Source: Chryseobacterium luteum (GTDB lineage Bacteria > Bacteroidota > Bacteroidia > Flavobacteriales > Weeksellaceae). Taken from it: a stretch of DNA of 53,333 nucleotides. The translations under genes and the position numbers were made by a program. Positions 8,857-16,930 of this stretch are shown here, one piece after another. The notes under the pieces were generated by a model, which searched no databases, was not told the DNA's origin, and saw only the letters and a program-made list of their open reading frames with translations. The first letter of the stretch is position 1, and every line of letters begins with the position of its first letter. Where the stretch lies: positions 1 to 53,333 of the forward strand of contig NZ_JPRO01000017.1 in the NCBI RefSeq assembly GCF_000737785.1, in the 5' to 3' direction.

Positions 8857-9420
8857 TTAGTTTTCTTCAATATTTTTAATCACCTTACATGGATTCCCTA
8901 CGGCAACGGCATTATCAGGAATATCTTTGGTGACAACACTTCCCGCTCCTATCACGGCATTGTTCCCAATGGTAACCCCGGGGAGAACCACTACATTTCC
9001 TCCCAGCCATACGTTATCTCCTATGGTAATGGGGCGGGCATATTCAAGGCCTTCATTGCGCTGTTTTGCATCCAGCGGATGTCCTGCGGTGTAAAAGCTA
9101 CAGTTGGGACCTATGAAAGCATTGTCCCCGAACTTCACTTTTGCACAGTCTAAAATAGTGAGGTTATGATTGGCGTAAAAGTTTTCTCCAACTTCAATGT
9201 TGTAGCCATAATCACACCAGAAGGACGGTTCTATACAGATATTTTCTTTTGTACTTCCCAGGATTCTTTTGATCAACTCATTTCTGTTTCGGGTATCGGA
9301 ATTTTTCAGCTGATTATATTCCAGGCACAGGTCTTTGCATGCCATACGCTCACTGATCAGCTGTTGGTCATAATTGGCATTGTATAAGATTCCGGCTTCA
9401 CATTTTTCCTTTTCTGTCAT
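8857..9420 (-). CDS. maa: Sugar O-acetyltransferase, maltose acetyltransferase type
   Basis: A 187-aa acetyl-CoA-dependent O-acetyltransferase of the left-handed beta-helix (hexapeptide repeat) family. The N terminus MTEKEKCEAGILYNANYDQQL matches the family's Mac domain and fixes the start at 9420. Hexapeptide repeats fill the middle and C-terminal part (for example IGDNVWLGGNVVVLPGVTIG), and the catalytic His lies in FYTAGHPLD. It probably acetylates glucose, maltose or a related sugar. It is sandwiched between two GLPGLI genes on the same strand, which may reflect co-transcription rather than shared function. Confidence 0.9.
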   Translation of the reverse strand: MTEKEKCEAGILYNANYDQQLISERMACKDLCLEYNQLKNSDTRNRNELIKRILGSTKENICIEPSFWCDYGYNIEVGENFYANHNLTILDCAKVKFGDNAFIGPNCSFYTAGHPLDAKQRNEGLEYARPITIGDNVWLGGNVVVLPGVTIGNNAVIGAGSVVTKDIPDNAVAVGNPCKVIKNIEEN

Positions 9421-9519
9421 ATTATTTAGATTCAAAGTTAAGTTTAAAGATATAATAATAACAAAAAAAACAGAATAGTCATTAATAACCATTCTGTTCT
9501 ATATTAAAAATTATGTAGA

Positions 9520-10425
9520 TTACTTCAATAGATCCGGTTCGATCGGGTTATTATTTTTCTGAAGTGATTCTTTAACTCTTTTTTCCATTTCTCTGAATAC
9601 CTGATTGGGATCTGACAGTTCTTTCCCATCTGCCGTTTTCATTTTAAATGCTACCTTTGTATTTGATTCACCTCCGTTTTTCATCATCATTTCTCTCATA
9701 TTCTTGGTAGGATCATTAATGTAGGCTTTCCATGCTTTTTTGTACTGATCTTTTGTGATCTCAAACTCTTTTCCGCCCAGTCCGGGTATTCTGATATTTT
9801 CCGGAAGTGCAGATTCCTTATCTTCTGCAGGACTGTTGATCTTCTTATTTCCTACGAGCGTCATGATGTGTGAACCTGTTGCATCCTCTATTTTTACGAC
9901 GAGTCCCGGAAGGCCATAGAATTTATAAGGACCGTCCTGGAAAGGAATGTCTGATGAAAACCATGCCGTCCATTCCCTTCCTCCATAGCTTGTCACTGCT
10001 TTCTGGGTATTGTACTCGCCTATTTTCTGTTTATCCGGAAGAATTTTCCATTCGGGTTTTTTATCTTCCTTTATTTTATAACGGTCTGTACTGATATTTG
10101 TAAAAAGATAGGTGCTAAAATCTGGATAGCTTTTGGTTACCTTATAAGAAACCTGGCCTGGTTTTTCCCTTTTGTTGATGTTGAGACTGCCGCTGCCGGA
10201 GCTTATCTGTTTCATCAGATCCGCATTTGATGTGGAATCTGCTACAAATTTGTCGTGGCTGTAATAAGCAGATCCGTTTTTATTAATGTCCAGAAGCATC
10301 ATTTCCTTTTTCACATCTTCCTTATTGCCGGAATCGGGAATGAACTTATATTCATAAAAGAACCTGTTGGTCTGGGCTCCGGCCAATATACCGAGAAGCA
10401 AAAAGAATAAAACTTTGTTTTTCAT
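9520..10425 (-). CDS. GLPGLI family secreted protein (copy 2)
   Basis: A 301-aa exported protein beginning MKNKVLFFLLLGILAGAQ; an upstream in-frame start would bury this signal peptide, so 10425 is chosen. It has the GLPGLVVKIED motif and the preceding WTAWFSSDIPFQDGPYKF block, clearly paralogous to the copy at 7976. A longer insert with Asp/Glu-rich and Met-rich segments precedes the C-terminal charged tail ending NNPIEPDLLK, which closely resembles the other copy's tail. It begins 55 nt after the M56 gene and is likely in the BlaI-controlled operon. Confidence 0.87.
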   Translation of the reverse strand: MKNKVLFFLLLGILAGAQTNRFFYEYKFIPDSGNKEDVKKEMMLLDINKNGSAYYSHDKFVADSTSNADLMKQISSGSGSLNINKREKPGQVSYKVTKSYPDFSTYLFTNISTDRYKIKEDKKPEWKILPDKQKIGEYNTQKAVTSYGGREWTAWFSSDIPFQDGPYKFYGLPGLVVKIEDATGSHIMTLVGNKKINSPAEDKESALPENIRIPGLGGKEFEITKDQYKKAWKAYINDPTKNMREMMMKNGGESNTKVAFKMKTADGKELSDPNQVFREMEKRVKESLQKNNNPIEPDLLK

Positions 10426-10480
10426 AATTTTAATAATAAAAAAGCTCTGCCAATATAATACTGACAAAGCTTAATGGTAC

Positions 10481-12409
10481 TTATTTCTTTGTCTGAACTC
10501 TTATTTCCGACTGTTTGCCATTGATTCCATCTTGTTTATTAATGGTAATGTTTTCAATATTTTCGGGTTTCATGGCTTCAAATTCTCCTTTACTTACTTC
10601 TTTTCCGTTTATAAAGACTTTTGTATTATCGCTCCAGCCGTTCACCTTCAATTTTTTCACTCCGTTTATGGCAATTCCGTTACTATCTTTTTTAATGTAA
10701 TCTGCTTCCAGTTCCATAGTCTTGTTTGTGGAGCGGGGTTTATCTGTGCTTTTGTAAAAATAAAAGTTTCCTTTGGCTCCTTTAGAAATACTTCTGGATA
10801 CTTCCACCCTTACTTTTTCACCTATTATTCTGGCCTGATCTCCGGCAATTCTTCCCATTTCTCCTGCCTTCATAGCATCAATTCTTGCTTTCTCTCCGGC
10901 TATTCTTGCAGCCTGGCCCTGTATTCTGGCTTCCTCACCCAGTATTCGTGCCTTTTCGCCTAATTTTATGGCTTCAATTCTTGCTTTTTCGGCTCTTTTT
11001 CTGGCTGCTTTTCCTTCTTTAAAAAATTTCTTTGCTGTTTTTGCGTCCCAATTCTGAGTATCATTAAATCTTATTACTCTTACTCCGGGAGCATTCGAAA
11101 CTGAGGGAGGAGCTGGCGGGGTGTCCGGAAAATCAATATCCATATTGGGAAGGTTAGGCATTTCGACACCAAGATCTTCCAGGGACTTGGTTCTGTTTTT
11201 CCACTCATCGGATTTGAAAAAATCATTTATTCTTTTGGACTCTGTGTCAGAAATAGTAAGGGCCATTTTAAAATCATCAGAATTCGTAATTTTCCCTATT
11301 TCTCCTGAAAGTTCACCGATTTCGTCCAATTTCTGCTGAAATTCCTTACTTTCCGGCTTCAGGGTTTTTAAAGCTTTGCTTTTTTCTTCAATTTTCTTTC
11401 CGAGTTCTGCTATTTCTTTCCTGCCTGAAGATTCTTTGATGAATTTCGGAGTTATAATTTCTTTTTTTTCAGCTTCCCGGGGTGTTATGGTGTCTCTTTT
11501 GATCTGGGAAACAGCTTCTTTAATCGCTATATTTGTTTCTTTAATTTCTTTGTTCTTGGCATTTACCATATAGGCAAAGGCTACTGAAAATAAAACCGGC
11601 AGTGCAAAAATTCTCCGCGCATATCCGAATTTGGTTTTTGGTTTTTGTAACATTTTGAGTCGTTTTTTTAGATTTGAACTTAGAAACGGACTGGCAGCAG
11701 GCAACTGTGTTCCGGAAAAGTGGCTTGCTAAAAGCATCTGCGCAAATGCTTTGGTATCCGATTGTTTTACGGCTTTTTTATCAGCCAGGTATTCGTGGAT
11801 CAGACTGATCTCTTTTTTAATGATATGAAAAAACGGATTGAACCAGAAAACAGAGGTAATGATCTCAATAAAAATCTTATCGAAAGAGTGTTTCTGTTCA
11901 ATATGAACCATTTCATGCTTTAAAATCTGCTCTCCTACATCGGAATTCAAATTGATGGTGTTTTTCCAGAAAAGATTTCTAAAGTATGAAAATGGGGCTT
12001 CGTTCAGGTCTGTACGGTAAAAATTGATCCCGTCAAAACTTTCTTTGTGAAACTGTTTTTTAAACTTCTGGATCTTGAGGACCCCGAAAATCAATTTTCC
12101 TAAAAAATAGAAAGAAACCAGTCCCAGAGCTGAAAAAATAATTCTAAAATAAATGTGGCCATTGTCTATATTTTTTTCTGTATTAAAATTCTGTATCCTG
12201 TCAAGAAGCATATACATATCCTTATTCACCTCTATTGTAAAATCATCTAACCTGATCATGGGCAACAGCAGGGATACCACTATTGCAAACAGGAGATAAA
12301 ATCTGTTGTAGTGATGAAATGTCTTGTCTTTTAAAGACAACTGATAATACAAAAACATTACACCGGAGCACACCATTACTTTTCCCAAGTATAAAAGCAG
12401 AGTTTCCAT
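10481..12409 (-). CDS. M56 (BlaR1-type) sensor metallopeptidase with heptad-repeat periplasmic domain
   Basis: A 642-aa membrane zinc peptidase of the BlaR1/MecR1 family. Membrane helices lie at about residues 4-24, 34-51, 88-110 and 268-285. The cytoplasmic zinc motif is H165-E-M-V-H169, with a further HEYLAD at 205-210. After the last helix comes a long region with Lys/Glu-rich helix, then about residues 463-536 with repeated units such as GEKARIL, GEEARIQ, GQAARIA and GEKARID, a strict 7-residue period. The C terminus (IENITINKQDGINGKQSEI) resembles a TonB plug-like segment. It lacks a penicillin-binding sensor domain. It lies 6 nt downstream of blaI. Family members cleave the cognate BlaI repressor on signal. 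Confidence 0.9.
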   Translation of the reverse strand: METLLLYLGKVMVCSGVMFLYYQLSLKDKTFHHYNRFYLLFAIVVSLLLPMIRLDDFTIEVNKDMYMLLDRIQNFNTEKNIDNGHIYFRIIFSALGLVSFYFLGKLIFGVLKIQKFKKQFHKESFDGINFYRTDLNEAPFSYFRNLFWKNTINLNSDVGEQILKHEMVHIEQKHSFDKIFIEIITSVFWFNPFFHIIKKEISLIHEYLADKKAVKQSDTKAFAQMLLASHFSGTQLPAASPFLSSNLKKRLKMLQKPKTKFGYARRIFALPVLFSVAFAYMVNAKNKEIKETNIAIKEAVSQIKRDTITPREAEKKEIITPKFIKESSGRKEIAELGKKIEEKSKALKTLKPESKEFQQKLDEIGELSGEIGKITNSDDFKMALTISDTESKRINDFFKSDEWKNRTKSLEDLGVEMPNLPNMDIDFPDTPPAPPSVSNAPGVRVIRFNDTQNWDAKTAKKFFKEGKAARKRAEKARIEAIKLGEKARILGEEARIQGQAARIAGEKARIDAMKAGEMGRIAGDQARIIGEKVRVEVSRSISKGAKGNFYFYKSTDKPRSTNKTMELEADYIKKDSNGIAINGVKKLKVNGWSDNTKVFINGKEVSKGEFEAMKPENIENITINKQDGINGKQSEIRVQTKK

Positions 12410-12415
12410 GATCAG

Positions 12416-12781
12416 TTAGTTTTTCTTTTTGAGTTCGTTCAGGAGCATTTCAAGGTCTTCTACGGTCATCTCGTTCTTTTCTACAAGGAAGGAAACGGCA
12501 CTTTTATAAGAACCTTTGAAATAATTTTTCACAAGACTTTTCATTGTTTTCCCGGAATACTGTTCTTTGGTAATCAACGGGAAATATTCATGCTGTCTGC
12601 CATATACGTGGTAGTCTACAAATTCTTTATCTTTCAATACTTTTAAAATTGTAGAAACTGTATTGGTATGAGGTTTCGGTTTGGGAAAGAGGTCCAGAAT
12701 ATCTTTCAGGAATCCTTTCTCCACCTTCCATAAATACTGCATCACCTGTTCTTCTGCTTTTGTTAAATTCTGAATGATCAT
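12416..12781 (-). CDS. blaI: BlaI/MecI/CopY family transcriptional repressor
   Basis: A 121-aa winged-helix repressor. The N terminus NLTKAEEQVMQYLWKVEKGF and the recognition-helix region around PHTNTVSTILKVLKDKEFVDY are diagnostic, and the C-terminal helices form the dimer domain. The family is inactivated by proteolysis by a partner M56 peptidase, here encoded 6 nt downstream. A TACAnnTGTA dyad sits over its own promoter (12842-12851), which suggests autoregulation. Its targets beyond this operon are unknown. The symbol denotes family, not proven beta-lactam control. Confidence 0.9.
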   Translation of the reverse strand: MIIQNLTKAEEQVMQYLWKVEKGFLKDILDLFPKPKPHTNTVSTILKVLKDKEFVDYHVYGRQHEYFPLITKEQYSGKTMKSLVKNYFKGSYKSAVSFLVEKNEMTVEDLEMLLNELKKKN

Positions 12782-12821
12782 ATCCTGTTCATTTTTATCA
12801 TTAATGTTGTGTAAAATTTCA

Positions 12822-12890
12822 TATCACTAATAAATTAGTTATACAAATGTAGAAATAAAATCGGATGAAACAACTATTTTTTTAGTGATA
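12822..12890. repeat. Inverted repeats flanking the blaI promoter
   Basis: TATCACTAA at 12822-12830 and its exact complement TTAGTGATA at 12882-12890 bracket the promoter and operator. The left arm overlaps the 14-bp dyad ACTAATAAATTAGT. These could be additional repressor sites. Confidence 0.5.
12842..12873 (-). promoter_or_regulatory. blaI promoter with overlapping TACAnnTGTA operator
   Basis: On the minus strand TTG (12871-12873), a 19-nt spacer and TACATTTG (12844-12851) match the Bacteroidetes promoter consensus. The dyad TACAAATGTA at 12842-12851 has the BlaI/CopY half-site arrangement and covers the -7 element. A second dyad ACTAATAAATTAGT lies just downstream at 12826-12839. Confidence 0.6.
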
Positions 12891-13108
12891 AAAGGATAAT
12901 ATATATAAAATACTGAAAATCAGCCTAATAAATTTCATTAAAATATATTAAATTTTTAATATACCACGATTATTGCCTGTTTAGTATGCAGAGAAAATCC
13001 TTATTCAGCTACAAATTCTTAAAACTTGTTAAAATTTATTAAATAAAATTAAAATGAATTTGTTTAAAGTGAGAAAATATATTTATTTTAGTGCTTTAAA
13101 AATTTCTC
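12891..13108. other. AT-rich divergent intergenic region
   Basis: Upstream of both blaI (minus) and the unknown secreted protein (plus). Very AT-rich with no supported gene. No clear TAnnTTTG element was found for the plus-strand gene. Confidence 0.5.
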
Positions 13109-13690
13109 ATGAAAAGATATAACTTATTGATTGTACTATTACTGCTTATTTTTAATGTGACTACGGCTCAAAAGAAGAATTCTCCGGCTGCAGATCTCAG
13201 TATCTTAAAGGAAACCAAAACGAAGATCGAAAACACCGTTCCCATGGTTATCAAGCATCTTCAGGCGATTGCCGATAAGGAAGGCGACAACAATATCGTT
13301 ACCAACGGAAAGACTGCTTTAGGAAAAGAGTACGGCATTCTGGAATCCGAATGGTTCCTGTACAGGAATAATATGAAGAACTGTATTCTTAACAATTCTT
13401 CCAAAAAAGCTAAAAAATGTATGGACTATCATACGCAATACCTAAGAAATACTTTCATTAATTACAACAATTATATCTCAAACCTTACCAGAAAGAACGG
13501 ATATCTTGGTGTGGACGGTGATACAAAATTCGATTTCAAACCTGCGGAAATCACTACAAAGCTAAGTGAAGCTTATTTCAATGCAAATGATGCGGCAGGA
13601 AGAATGAAAGGAGACCAGAAAAAAGAGTTTTTAGGACAGACGATGTCTGAAGACAACAAGCTGACTTCTTTCGGTCAGTTAGCTCAATAA
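13109..13690 (+). CDS. Secreted protein of unknown function
   Basis: A 193-aa protein with a Sec signal peptide (MKRYNLLIVLLLLIFNVTTAQ). The mature part is predicted helical, rich in Lys and Asn, with two cysteines about ten residues apart (CILNNSSKKAKKC) that could form a disulfide in the periplasm. No family is recognised. It stands alone, with an AT-rich upstream region and a strong terminator downstream. Good codon use and the signal peptide support a real gene. Confidence 0.75.
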   Translation: MKRYNLLIVLLLLIFNVTTAQKKNSPAADLSILKETKTKIENTVPMVIKHLQAIADKEGDNNIVTNGKTALGKEYGILESEWFLYRNNMKNCILNNSSKKAKKCMDYHTQYLRNTFINYNNYISNLTRKNGYLGVDGDTKFDFKPAEITTKLSEAYFNANDAAGRMKGDQKKEFLGQTMSEDNKLTSFGQLAQ

Positions 13691-13710
13691 ATATTAATTG
13701 AAAACATGGT

Positions 13711-13742
13711 AAATCCCGCTCTTTCAGAGCGGGATTTTTATT
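13711..13742 (+). terminator. Terminator after the unknown secreted protein
   Basis: Hairpin AAATCCCGCTCTttcAGAGCGGGATTT followed by T residues, 20 nt past the stop codon. Confidence 0.85.
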
Positions 13743-13901
13743 TTGAAGGTAAAATTACGTTCATATAAATGGATGAAATTACAAAGCAAACTCCAGATCC
13801 GGGAGTTTGAATACCTGTGAGGTTAACGACCGAAGCCCGTATCAGGAATTGAGTTTTAAATTTAGGATTGCCAGGTCTATTTTATATTGTAAAAATTTAC
13901 T

Positions 13902-14356
13902 ATGAAAAATGATCCCCGCCGGGAAGGCTGCTATGACTGGTCATAAAAACATTCGAAAAAGTAGAAAATGAGGCAGGGATCATTAAACATAATAAGCTCT
14001 ATACCCAGTCGCCTGGTGCTGAGAGCAGTGCAAAAGTAAGATTTTGTACCAGTACTGCTGAAAAAAGACTGTAGAATTAAATAATATACGCTGTAGAAAT
14101 AATACTACTTTGAGACAATAAAGTGAAAACAGGAACATTGATATGACTCAATGCGTACACCTTCTGAGTTCTGCCTATTTACACCAGTGGTAATAATTAT
14201 GGAGCGATGATAAAGACTGTTGCCGATATCATTGGTTCTCTCCGTTTCGGGCATCATTCCGCAGGCTCCCGTTTCTTGACACCACAGCTTGATCCGGTCT
14301 ATGAGCCCAGCGAAGAAGCAAAAATGCTTCAGCCGGGTCGTTCAATGCGAAAATAA
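13902..14356 (+). pseudogene. Possible decayed gene of unknown family
   Basis: No intact gene lies between 13743 and 14545. In one frame two protein-like stretches remain: 13937-14074 (contains KHNKLYTQSPGAESSAKV) and 14168-14356 (contains YTSGNNYGAMIKTVADIIG and ends GRSMRK). The segment between them, in the same frame, is interrupted by several TAG/TAA/TGA stops, with readable pieces such as DNKVKTGTLI. A third readable piece (MKNDPRREGCYDWS) starts at 13902 in another frame. This pattern fits a degraded coding sequence, but chance open frames cannot be excluded and no family is recognised. The last 49 codons from ATG 14207 could also be a small separate ORF. Confidence 0.35.
13908..13984. 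repeat. Imperfect 13-bp inverted repeat
   Basis: AATGATCCCCGCC at 13908-13920 pairs with GGCAGGGATCATT at 13972-13984 at 12 of 13 positions, with 51 nt between. It lies in the decayed region; it could be a remnant of a small mobile element or coincidental. Confidence 0.4.
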
Positions 14357-14393
14357 AAAATTTCAGATTACAACTTCGGAGGGTGAGAGATAA

Positions 14394-14466
14394 AGCTTTT
14401 TGCCTATTCAGATTAGCTCAGCTTTTTGCCTAGTCCCCAACTTTTGCACTTGATCCCAAGTTTTGA
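14394..14466. repeat. Short direct repeats in gene-free DNA
   Basis: AGCTTTTTGCCTA occurs at 14394-14406 and 14420-14432, and the related CCCAACTTTTG and CCCAAGTTTTG follow at about 14436 and 14456. No reading frame accompanies them. Confidence 0.6.
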
Positions 14467-14545
14467 GATTGAGCCTTAGTCATTCATTCCTTCAATGTAT
14501 ATAACAAAGAAAAGGAGCAATAAATTATTGCTCCTTTCGTTTTAG

Positions 14546-14618
<73 letters not shown>

Positions 14619-14658
14619 GTGTATCTTTAGAGTGCTTACCGAAAGCACTTAAACTTAG

Positions 14659-14731
<73 letters not shown>

Positions 14732-14821
14732 ATATTGTGAGTGCAAAGATACGGCTATTTTTTGAAATTCCTAATTTTTCTTTTAAATAAAGGACTTTTA
14801 TGAAAACTATTTTATTATTTG

Positions 14822-14829
14822 TATCTTTG
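14822..14829 (+). promoter_or_regulatory. Candidate -7 element TATCTTTG directly before the YciO/YrdC gene
   Basis: Perfect TAnnTTTG match ending 4 nt before the chosen ATG at 14834. If used, transcription would begin at or very near the start codon. Confidence 0.4.
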
Positions 14830-14833
14830 TTTT

Positions 14834-15445
14834 ATGGCAAAAATACTGAAAATTTACCCTGACAATCCTCAGGAAAATCTTATGAATGAGGTGATTAAAA
14901 CCTTAAAAAACGGCGGACTGATTATCTATCCTTCCGATACGATCTATGCTCTGGGATGTAATATTTTTGACATAAAAGCGATGGAAAAGCTGGCCCAGAT
15001 CAAAAAAGTCAAGCTGGAAAAGTCCCAGTTCTCAATTATCTGTAATGATCTGAGCCATCTTTCAGATTTTACAAGACCTATTGACACTTCGGTTTTCAGG
15101 TTTCTGAAAAGTCACCTTCCCGGACCGTTTACCTTTATTCTGGATGCCAATAAAAGCCTTCCGCTGGCATACAAAAATCATAAAACCATCGGTATCCGTG
15201 TTCCTGAACATCCGATTCCGCAGCTTATTGTGGAAAAACTGGGGCACCCGATCGCTTCAACCTCTATCAGGGATGATGACGAAATCATCGAATACTCTAC
15301 GGATCCTGAACTGATCGCGGAAAAGTATGATCACCTGGTGGATATTGTCATCGATTCGGGGTACGGAGATAATGTGGCATCTACTATTGTGGATCTTACT
15401 TCCGGGGAACCGGAAATTATCCGCCAGGGGAAAGGAATTATTTAG
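14834..15445 (+). CDS. Sua5/YciO/YrdC family protein (threonylcarbamoyl-AMP synthase type)
   Basis: A 203-aa protein of the YrdC-fold family. Members make L-threonylcarbamoyl-AMP for the t6A modification of tRNAs; the YciO subgroup is of less certain activity. The family motif GGLIIYPSDTIYALGCN is near the N terminus, with the KxR-like segment around KKVKLEKSQFS and the SIRDDDE segment further on. The start MAKILKIYPDN at 14834 gives the usual N terminus; an upstream in-frame start adds five unlikely residues. It heads a plus-strand run with CPBP protease, yaaA, prmC and DUF4180. Confidence 0.85.
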   Translation: MAKILKIYPDNPQENLMNEVIKTLKNGGLIIYPSDTIYALGCNIFDIKAMEKLAQIKKVKLEKSQFSIICNDLSHLSDFTRPIDTSVFRFLKSHLPGPFTFILDANKSLPLAYKNHKTIGIRVPEHPIPQLIVEKLGHPIASTSIRDDDEIIEYSTDPELIAEKYDHLVDIVIDSGYGDNVASTIVDLTSGEPEIIRQGKGII

Positions 15446-15465
15446 CTGAAAGCTGATCTTTAGGT

Positions 15466-16167
15466 ATGAGTTTGTACGGTAAATACGCACTGGGAATTCT
15501 TTTTACTTTTGTACTTCTTATTGCGGTGATGCTTTATGCCTTTCCGCTTGTTTACTTTATTACAGGAGTAAAAGAATTTAAATCAGCTAATCTATTCTAT
15601 ACCAGAATTGCGCTTTGGACGGTTCTTGCTTTGGTCTTTCTTTACAATTTCCTCATGGAAAAGGATGCTTTTCTGCTGTGGAAGGAAAAAAAATACCCTG
15701 CATTATTTTATATCAGGGCAGTTATCTTTTTATATCTGATCTGTGCGTTCGGCGGTGCTTTTTTAAACCTTTTGATTCAGATTTTCGCTCAGGAAAACAT
15801 CAGCAGAAAACTGCTTCAGCTGGCGTTACTTTTCAGGAATAATTATTGGCTGATTATCTCTTTCTGCCTTACTGCAGGAGTTGTGGAAGAGCTTCTGATG
15901 CGGGGATATATTCAGCCGCGAATTGAAAAAATATACAACAGTTCATACTCCGGTGTTTTTATTTCTGCTGCGTTATTTGGAATTCTGCACAGCACGTACG
16001 GAACAATCGGACAGGTGGTGGTTCCTTTCTTTATCGGAACCGTTTTTGCTTTATTTTATAAGAAATATTTGAACATTAAAATCCTGATCATCAGTCATTG
16101 CATCTATGATTTTGTATCCATGATGATCATGAATTTTACTGACATTAAACATTTATCTGCATTCTAA
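15466..16167 (+). CDS. CPBP family intramembrane glutamic endopeptidase
   Basis: A 233-aa polytopic membrane protein of the CAAX protease/bacteriocin-processing (ABI) family. Motif 1 is E141-E142-xxx-R146 (VVEELLMRGY), motif 2 is FGILHS with His175, and motif 3 is SHCIYDF with His211. About six hydrophobic segments are visible. In eukaryotes the family cleaves prenylated CAAX proteins; bacterial substrates are mostly unknown. It follows the YciO/YrdC gene by 20 nt and precedes yaaA by 4 nt, so probably part of the same operon. Confidence 0.88.
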   Translation: MSLYGKYALGILFTFVLLIAVMLYAFPLVYFITGVKEFKSANLFYTRIALWTVLALVFLYNFLMEKDAFLLWKEKKYPALFYIRAVIFLYLICAFGGAFLNLLIQIFAQENISRKLLQLALLFRNNYWLIISFCLTAGVVEELLMRGYIQPRIEKIYNSSYSGVFISAALFGILHSTYGTIGQVVVPFFIGTVFALFYKKYLNIKILIISHCIYDFVSMMIMNFTDIKHLSAF

Positions 16168-16171
16168 CATT

Positions 16172-16930
16172 ATGAAAATTATAACTTCTCCAGCGAAACT
16201 GATGAACGTTGAGAATTCAACCGGTCTTTTGAGAGCAACCACTCCGAAATTCATCGAAGAAGCTTCATTGATACAGTCGTATTTAAAACATAAATCTCCC
16301 AAATACCTTTCCGAATTAATGGAAATATCTCCTAAGCTGGCCGACGAGAACTGGGAAAGAAACCAGAAATGGAAAGCCAGGCCAACGGCAAAGGAATCTG
16401 CGCCCGCTATGTTCGCTTTTACGGGCGAAGTTTACAGAGGACTGGATGCCAAAACGCTTGACAAAAATGCGATTGATTATCTGCAGAAAAATTACAGAAT
16501 GCTCTCCGGGCTGTATGGCCTGCTGAAACCCTCTGATAAAATTATGCTTTACAGGCTGGAAATGGGACGTCATTTTGAATTCGACCAATACAAAAATTTA
16601 TATGAATTCTGGAGAGAGAAAATCACGGAACAGCTGAATTCCGAGATGAAAAAAGGTGAATTTCTTCTTCATCTGGCCAGCAGCGAGTACGGAAAAGTGA
16701 TTGACCGGAAAAAACTAAATCATAAGGTGATTGATTTTGATTTTTATGAACTGAAGGACGGGAAACTGAAAACCATCGTAGTGTATACCAAGCATGCAAG
16801 AGGTCTTATGGTGAGGTTCTGTGCGGAAACCAATGCCAAAACCCTTAACGATGTAAAGGCATTCAACTATGAAGGCTACCTCATCGATGAAGAAAAATCT
16901 ACAGACACCAAACTGGTTTTTACAAGATAA
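16172..16930 (+). CDS. yaaA: Peroxide stress protein YaaA
   Basis: A 252-aa cytoplasmic protein of the YaaA/DUF328 family, which limits damage from free iron and binds DNA during hydrogen peroxide stress in Escherichia coli. The N-terminal MKIITSPAKLM, the central FTGEVYRGLDAKTL and YGLLKPSD motifs, and the C-terminal KHARGLMVRF segment match. The stop codon abuts the prmC start with no gap, implying translational coupling. Confidence 0.93.
   Translation: MKIITSPAKLMNVENSTGLLRATTPKFIEEASLIQSYLKHKSPKYLSELMEISPKLADENWERNQKWKARPTAKESAPAMFAFTGEVYRGLDAKTLDKNAIDYLQKNYRMLSGLYGLLKPSDKIMLYRLEMGRHFEFDQYKNLYEFWREKITEQLNSEMKKGEFLLHLASSEYGKVIDRKKLNHKVIDFDFYELKDGKLKTIVVYTKHARGLMVRFCAETNAKTLNDVKAFNYEGYLIDEEKSTDTKLVFTR

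Noticed and set aside
10481..12781. A beta-lactam resistance operon
   Set aside because: BlaI and M56 are present but there is no beta-lactamase gene nearby and no penicillin-binding sensor domain in the M56 protein.
13902..14356. A transposase remnant in the gene-poor stretch
   Set aside because: No DDE or Y1 motif could be seen, and inverted repeat matches are imperfect; only a decayed gene of unknown family is claimed.
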